The notes beneath the pieces are model-generated. The model did no database searches and was not told the DNA's origin. It worked only from the letters and a program-made list of their open reading frames with translations. This document shows positions 59,353-64,000 of a stretch of DNA of 64,000 bases, one piece after another. How positions within the stretch are numbered: position 1 is the stretch's first letter; every line of letters begins with the position of its first letter. A program made the translations under genes and the position numbers. The stretch lies in contig NC_079877.1 of NCBI RefSeq assembly GCF_029227915.1, positions 35,491,851 to 35,555,850 of the forward strand, written 5' to 3'. This stretch comes from Hydractinia symbiolongicarpus. Its lineage: Eukaryota; Cnidaria; Hydrozoa; Anthoathecata; Hydractiniidae.

Positions 59353-62300
59353 GGCCAAGCCTGGGATTTACGGGAAATCGCGGGTTTTCGTTTGCCGGCG
59401 ATTAAACCACTTTCATTAAGGGTCTCATCAAAAATGAAAACATTTCTGAAAACTACAAGTCTCATGCGTTTTAGTGGTGAAAAAATAATTAAAAAAATCG
59501 TTCGGGAAATAAGTTTACTCACAGGGTACTTTCTTTGTATACATTCGACTATACGGGCCAAGCCCGGGATTTACGGGAAATCGCGGGTTTTCGTTTGCCA
59601 GCGATTAAAGTTCTTTCATTAAGCGTCTCATCAAAAATGAAAACATTTTTAAAAACTACAAGTCTCATGCGTTTTAGTGGTGAAAAAAAAATTTAAAAAA
59701 TCGTTCGGGAAATGAGTTTACTGCCTGGGCACTTTCTTTGTATACATTCGACTATACGGGCCAAGCCCGGGATTTACGGGAAATCAGGGGATTTTGTTTG
59801 CCGGCGATTAAACCTCTTTCATTAAGCGTCTCATCAAAAATGAAAACATTTTTGAAAACTACAAGTCTCATGCGTTGTAGTGGTGAAAAAATAATTTAAA
59901 AAACGGTTCGGAAAATAAGTTTACTCCCTGGGTACTTTCTTTGTATACTTTTGACTATACGGGCCGAGTCCGGCGTTTACGGGAAATGGCGGGTTTTCGT
60001 TTGACGGCGATTAAACGTCTTTTATTCAGCGTCTCATCAAAAATGATAACATTTCTGAAAACTACAAGTCTCCTGCGTTTTAGTGGTGAAAAGATAATTT
60101 AAAAAATCGTTTTGGAAATGAGTTTACTCACAGGGTACTTTCTTTGTATACATTCGACTATACAGGCCAAGCCCGGGATTTTTGCGGGAAATCGCGGGTT
60201 TTCGTTTGCCAGCGATTAAACCACTTTCATTAAGCGTCTCATCAAAAATGAAAACATTTTTGAAAACTACAAGTCACATGCGTTTTAGTGGTGAAAAAAT
60301 ATTTTAAAAAATCGTTCGGGAAATGAGTTTACTCCCTGGGTACTTTCTTTGTATACTTTTGACTAAACAGGCCGAGTCCGGGATTTACGGGAAGTCGCGG
60401 GTTTTCGTTTGCCGGCGTTTAAACTTCTTTTATTCAGCGTCTCATCAAAAATTAAAACATTTTTAAAAACTACAAGTCTCATGGGCTTTAGTGGTGAAAT
60501 AATAATTTAAAAAATCGTTCGGGAAATGAGTATACACCCTGGGTACTTTCTTTGTATACTTTTGACTAAACGGGCCGAGTCCGGGATTTACGGGAAATCG
60601 CAGGTTTTCGTTTGCCGGCGAATAAACCACTTTCATTAAGCGTCTCATCAAAAATGAAAACATTTCTGAAATCTACAAGTTTCATGCGTTTTATTGGTGA
60701 AATAATAATTTAAAAATTCGTTCGGGAAATGAGTTTACTCACTGGCTACTTTCCTTGTATACTTTTGACTATACGGGCCGAGTGCGGGATTTACGGGAAA
60801 TCGCAGGTTTTCGTTTGCCGGCGATTAAACTTCTTTTATTCCGCGTCTCATAAAAAATGAAAACATTTTTGAAAACTACAAGTCTCATGCCTTTTAGTGG
60901 TGAAAAAATAATTTTAAAAATCGTTCAGGAATTGAGTTTACACCCTGGGTACTTTGTTTGTATACTTTTGACTATACGGGCCGAGTCCAGCATTTAAGGG
61001 AAATCGCAGGTTTTCGTTTGCCGGCGATTAAACTTCTTTTATTCAGCGTCTCATCAATAATGAAACATTTTTGAAAACTACTAGTCCCATGCGTTGTAGT
61101 GGTGAAAAAATAATTTAAAAAATCGTTCGGAAAATGAGTTTACTCCCTGGGAACTTTCTTTGTATACTTTTGACTATACGGGCCGAGTCCGGCGTTTACG
61201 GGAAATGGCGGGTTTTCGTTTGACGGCGATTAAACTTCTTTTATTCAGCGTCTCATCAAAAATGATAACATTTCTGAAAACTACAAGTCTTCTGCGTTTT
61301 AGTGGTGAAAAGATAATTTAAAAAATCGTTTTGGAAATGAGTTTACTCACAGGGTACTTTCTTTGTATACATTCGACTATACAGGCCAAGCCCGGGATTT
61401 TTGCGGGAAATCGCGGGTTTTCGTTTGCCAGCGATTAAACCACTTTCATTAAGCGTCTCATCAAAAATGAAAACATTTTTGAAAACTACAAGTCACATGC
61501 GTTTTAGTGGTGAAGAAAAAATTTAAAAAATCGTTCGGGAAATGAGTTTACTCCCTGGTTACTTTCTTTGTATACATTCGACTATACGGGCCAAGCCCCG
61601 GACTTACGGTAAATCGCGGGATTTCGTTTGCCGGCGATTAAACTTCTTTCATTAAGCGTCTCATCAAAAATGAAAACATTTTTGAAAACTACAAGTCTCA
61701 TGCGTTTTAGTGGTGAAAAAATAATTTAAGAAATCGTTCGGAAAATGAGTTTACTCCCTGGGTACTTTCTTTGTATACTTTTGACTATACGGGCCGAGTC
61801 CGGGGTTTACGGGAAATGGCGGGTTTTCGTTTGCCGGCGATTAAACTTCTTTTATTCAGCGTCTCATCAAAAATAAAAACATTTTTAAAAACTACAAGTC
61901 TCAGGCGTTGTAGTGGTGAAAAAATAATTTAAAAAATCGTTCGGAAAATGAGTTTACTCCCTGGGTACTTTCTTTGTATACTTTTGACTATACGGACCGA
62001 GTCCGGGGTTAACGGGAAATGGTGAGTTTTCGTTTGCCGGCGATTAAACTTCTTTTATTCAGCGTCTCATCAAAAATGAAAACATTTTTAGAAACTATAA
62101 GTCTCATGGGCTTTAGTGGTGAACTAATAATTTAAAAAATCGTTCGGGAAATGAGTTAACACCCCGGGTACTTTCTTTGTATACCTTTGACTATACGGGC
62201 CGAGTCCGGGATTTACGGGAAATCGCAGGTTTTCGTTTGCCGGCGATTAAACTTCTTTTATTCTGCGTTTCATCAAAAATGAAAACATTTTTGAAAAGTA

Positions 62301-64000
62301 CAAATCTCATGCGTTTTAGTGGTGAAAAGATAATTTAAAAAATCGTTTTGAAAATGAGTTTACTCACAGGGTACTTTCTTTGTATACATTCGACTATACG
62401 GGCCAAGCCTGGGATTTACGGGAAATCGCGGGTTTTCGTTTGCCGGCGATTAAACCACTTTCATTAAGCGTTTCATCAAAAATGAAAACATTTTTGAAAA
62501 CTACAAGTCTCATGCGTTTTAGTGGTGAAAAGATAATTTAAAAAATCGTTTTGGAAATGAGTTTACTCACAGGGTACTTTCTTTGTATACATTCGACTAT
62601 ACGAGCCAAGCCTGGGATTTACGGGAAATCGCGGGTTTTCGTTTGCCGGCGATTAAACCACTTTCATTAAGCGTCTCATCAAAAATGAAAACATTTCTGA
62701 AAACCACAAGTCTCATGCGTTTTAGTGGTGAAAAAATAATTAAAAAAATCGTTCGGGAAATGAGTTTACTCACAGGATACTTTCTTTGTATACATTCGAC
62801 TATACGTGCCAAGCCCGGGATTTACGGGAAATCGCGGGTTTTCGTTTGCCAGCGATTAAACTTCTTTCATTAAGCGTCTCATCAAAAATGAAAACATTTT
62901 TAAAAACTACAAGTCTCAGGCGTTGTAGTGGTGAAAAAATAATTTAAAAAATCGTTCGGAAAATGAGTTTACTCCCTGGGTACTTTCTTTGTATACTTTT
63001 GACTATACGGACCGAGTCCGGGGTTAACGGGAAATGGTGGGTTTTCGTTTGCCGGCGATTAAACTTCTTTTATTCAGCGTCTCATCAAAAATGAAAACAT
63101 TTTTAAAAACTACAAGTCTCAGGCGTTGTAGTGGTGAAAAAATAATTTAAAAAATCGTTCGGAAAATGAGTTTACTCCCTGGGTACTTTCTTTGTATACT
63201 TTTGACTATACGGACCGAGTCCGGGGTTAACGGGAAATGGTGGGTTTTCGTTTGCCGGCGATTAAACTTCTTTTATTCAGCGTCTCATCAAAAATGAAAA
63301 CATTTTTAGAAACTATAAGTCTCATGGGCTTTAGTGGTGAACTAATAATTTAAAAAATCGTTCGGGAAATGAGTTAACACCCCGGGTACTTTCTTTGTAT
63401 ACTTTTGACTATACGGGCCGAGTCCGGGATTTACGGGAAATCGCAGGTTTTCGTTTGCCGGCGATTAAACTTCTTTTATTCAGCGTTTCATCAAAAATGA
63501 AAACATTTTTGAAAACTACAAGTCTCATGCGTTTTAGTGGTGAAAAGTTAATTTAAAAAATCGTTTTGGAAATGAGTTTACTCACAGGGTACTTTCTTTG
63601 TATACATTCGACTATACGGGCCAAGCCTGGGATTTACGGGAAATCGCGGGTTTTCGTTTGCCGGCGATTAAACCACTTTCATTAAGGGTCTCATCAAAAA
63701 TGAAAACATTTCTGAAAACTACAAGTCTCATGCGTTTTAGTGGTGAAAAAATAATTAAAAAAATCGTTCGGGAAATAAGTTTACTCACAGGGTACTTTCT
63801 TTGTATACATTCGACTATACGGGCCAAGCCCGGGATTTACGGGAAATCGCGGGTTTTCGTTTGCCAGCGATTAAAGTTCTTTCATTAAGCGTCTCATCAA
63901 AAATGAAAACATTTTTAAAAACTACAAGTCTCATGCGTTTTAGTGGTGAAAAAAAAATTTAAAAAATCGTTCGGGAAATGAGTTAACACCCCGGGTACTT

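Larger units (their letters stand above)
52880..61598 (+). repeat. ~14-monomer copy, offset 5895
   Basis: About 52880-55703 matches about 58775-61598. It repeats the class C and D units, the CCTGGG unit with ATTAAGGGTCTC, and the whole old-type block. Changes in the right copy include GACTAAACAGG near 60363, AATAATTTAAAAAATCG in place of AATAATTTTAAAAATCG near 60505, and CCAGCATTTAAGGG near 60990. From about 59.76 kb the copy could equally derive from the 55.7-kb copy (offset 4065). Confidence 0.8.
52350..63984 (+). repeat. 7-monomer copy, offset 10161
   Basis: About 52350-53823 matches 62511-63984. Shared rare changes are AAAACCACAAGTC and CTCACAGGATACTTTC. The left copy has TTTGCTTGCGATT where the right keeps TTTGCCGGCGATT. 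The match breaks at 63984, where the right copy continues with GAGTTAACACCCC. Confidence 0.82.
1..64000 (+). repeat. 203-bp satellite array filling the window
   Basis: The landmark GGAAATGAG recurs at 5, 208 and 411 and then about every 203 bp to the end of the window, giving about 315 monomers. All copies lie head to tail in one orientation, and the array enters and leaves the window without a boundary. Most length variation is 1-2 bp per monomer. I saw no gene, RNA gene, transposon or unique spacer between copies. Organised satellite of this size, with higher-order repeats, is typical of eukaryotic centromeric or pericentromeric heterochromatin; that placement is inference. I do not recognise the family. 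The unit is close to one nucleosome repeat length. Confidence 0.98.
53836..64000 (+). repeat. Domain V: domain IV phrases mixed with old-type block
   Basis: Satellite only. Phrases typical of domain IV flank three copies of a block made of domain I-type monomers (near 54.4-55.2, 56.3-57.0 and 60.3-61.1 kb). The last bases of the window (from about 63,984) switch from an expected GAGTTTACTGCC unit to GAGTTAACACCCC, so another rearrangement junction lies at the right edge. Confidence 0.75.

Noticed and set aside
1-64000. CRISPR array or other repeat-spacer system
   Set aside because: The repeat is the whole 203-bp unit, and no unique spacer of constant length lies between conserved repeats. 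No cas-like gene is present.
1-64000. Tandem array encoding a repetitive protein or a ribosomal/5S RNA cluster
   Set aside because: Frame rotation rules out a continuous repetitive protein. The unit has no recognisable rRNA, 5S or histone-gene sequence.
1-64000. Telomeric or short microsatellite array
   Set aside because: No 5-8-bp telomere-type motif is repeated. The A-tracts and CGGG boxes are internal to the 203-bp unit.

Overview
The whole 64 kb window is one uninterrupted tandem satellite array. The unit is about 203 bp, in roughly 315 head-to-tail copies, all in the same orientation. I found no protein-coding gene, RNA gene, transposon, inverted segment or non-satellite interruption. 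The kind of sequence (long satellite array with multi-monomer higher-order repeats) points to eukaryotic heterochromatin, plausibly centromeric or pericentromeric. I do not recognise the satellite family and cannot name the organism. One hand-counted monomer is 39% GC with 13 CpG where about 7.7 are expected, so CpG is not depleted. That argues against long residence in a heavily CpG-methylated genome, but it is weak evidence.

Monomer anatomy, using 24361-24563 as reference: a GC-rich half carries four CGGG boxes spaced 11, 9 and 10 bp apart. An AT-rich half carries A-tracts and a 9-bp perfect inverted repeat with an AAAA loop. At least seven monomer classes can be told apart by linked diagnostic variants (A to G below). 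They include a 205-bp class and a class restricted to part of the array.

Layout by monomer content: domain I (1 to ~16.4 kb) is mostly class B and G monomers with older-looking rearrangements and an 18-monomer duplication. Domain II (~16.4-25.4 kb) is rich in classes A and F and contains a near-identical 14-monomer tandem duplication. Domain III (~25.4-34.8 kb) is a 24-monomer duplication with a 7-monomer duplication nested in each copy. Domain IV (~34.8-53.8 kb) holds a 12-monomer tandem duplication, a 31-monomer duplication and several small ones. Domain V (~53.8-64 kb) mixes domain IV phrases with a block of domain I-type monomers that was itself amplified.

Nothing here works as an operon or pathway. 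The biology is array evolution by in-register unequal exchange, and possibly chromatin or centromere protein binding encoded in the monomer. Short reading frames of 64-99 codons recur only because the monomer recurs. The unit is 3n+2 long, so the frame rotates at every monomer. All alignments were made by eye, so boundaries are accurate to a few bases at best and difference counts are minimum estimates.
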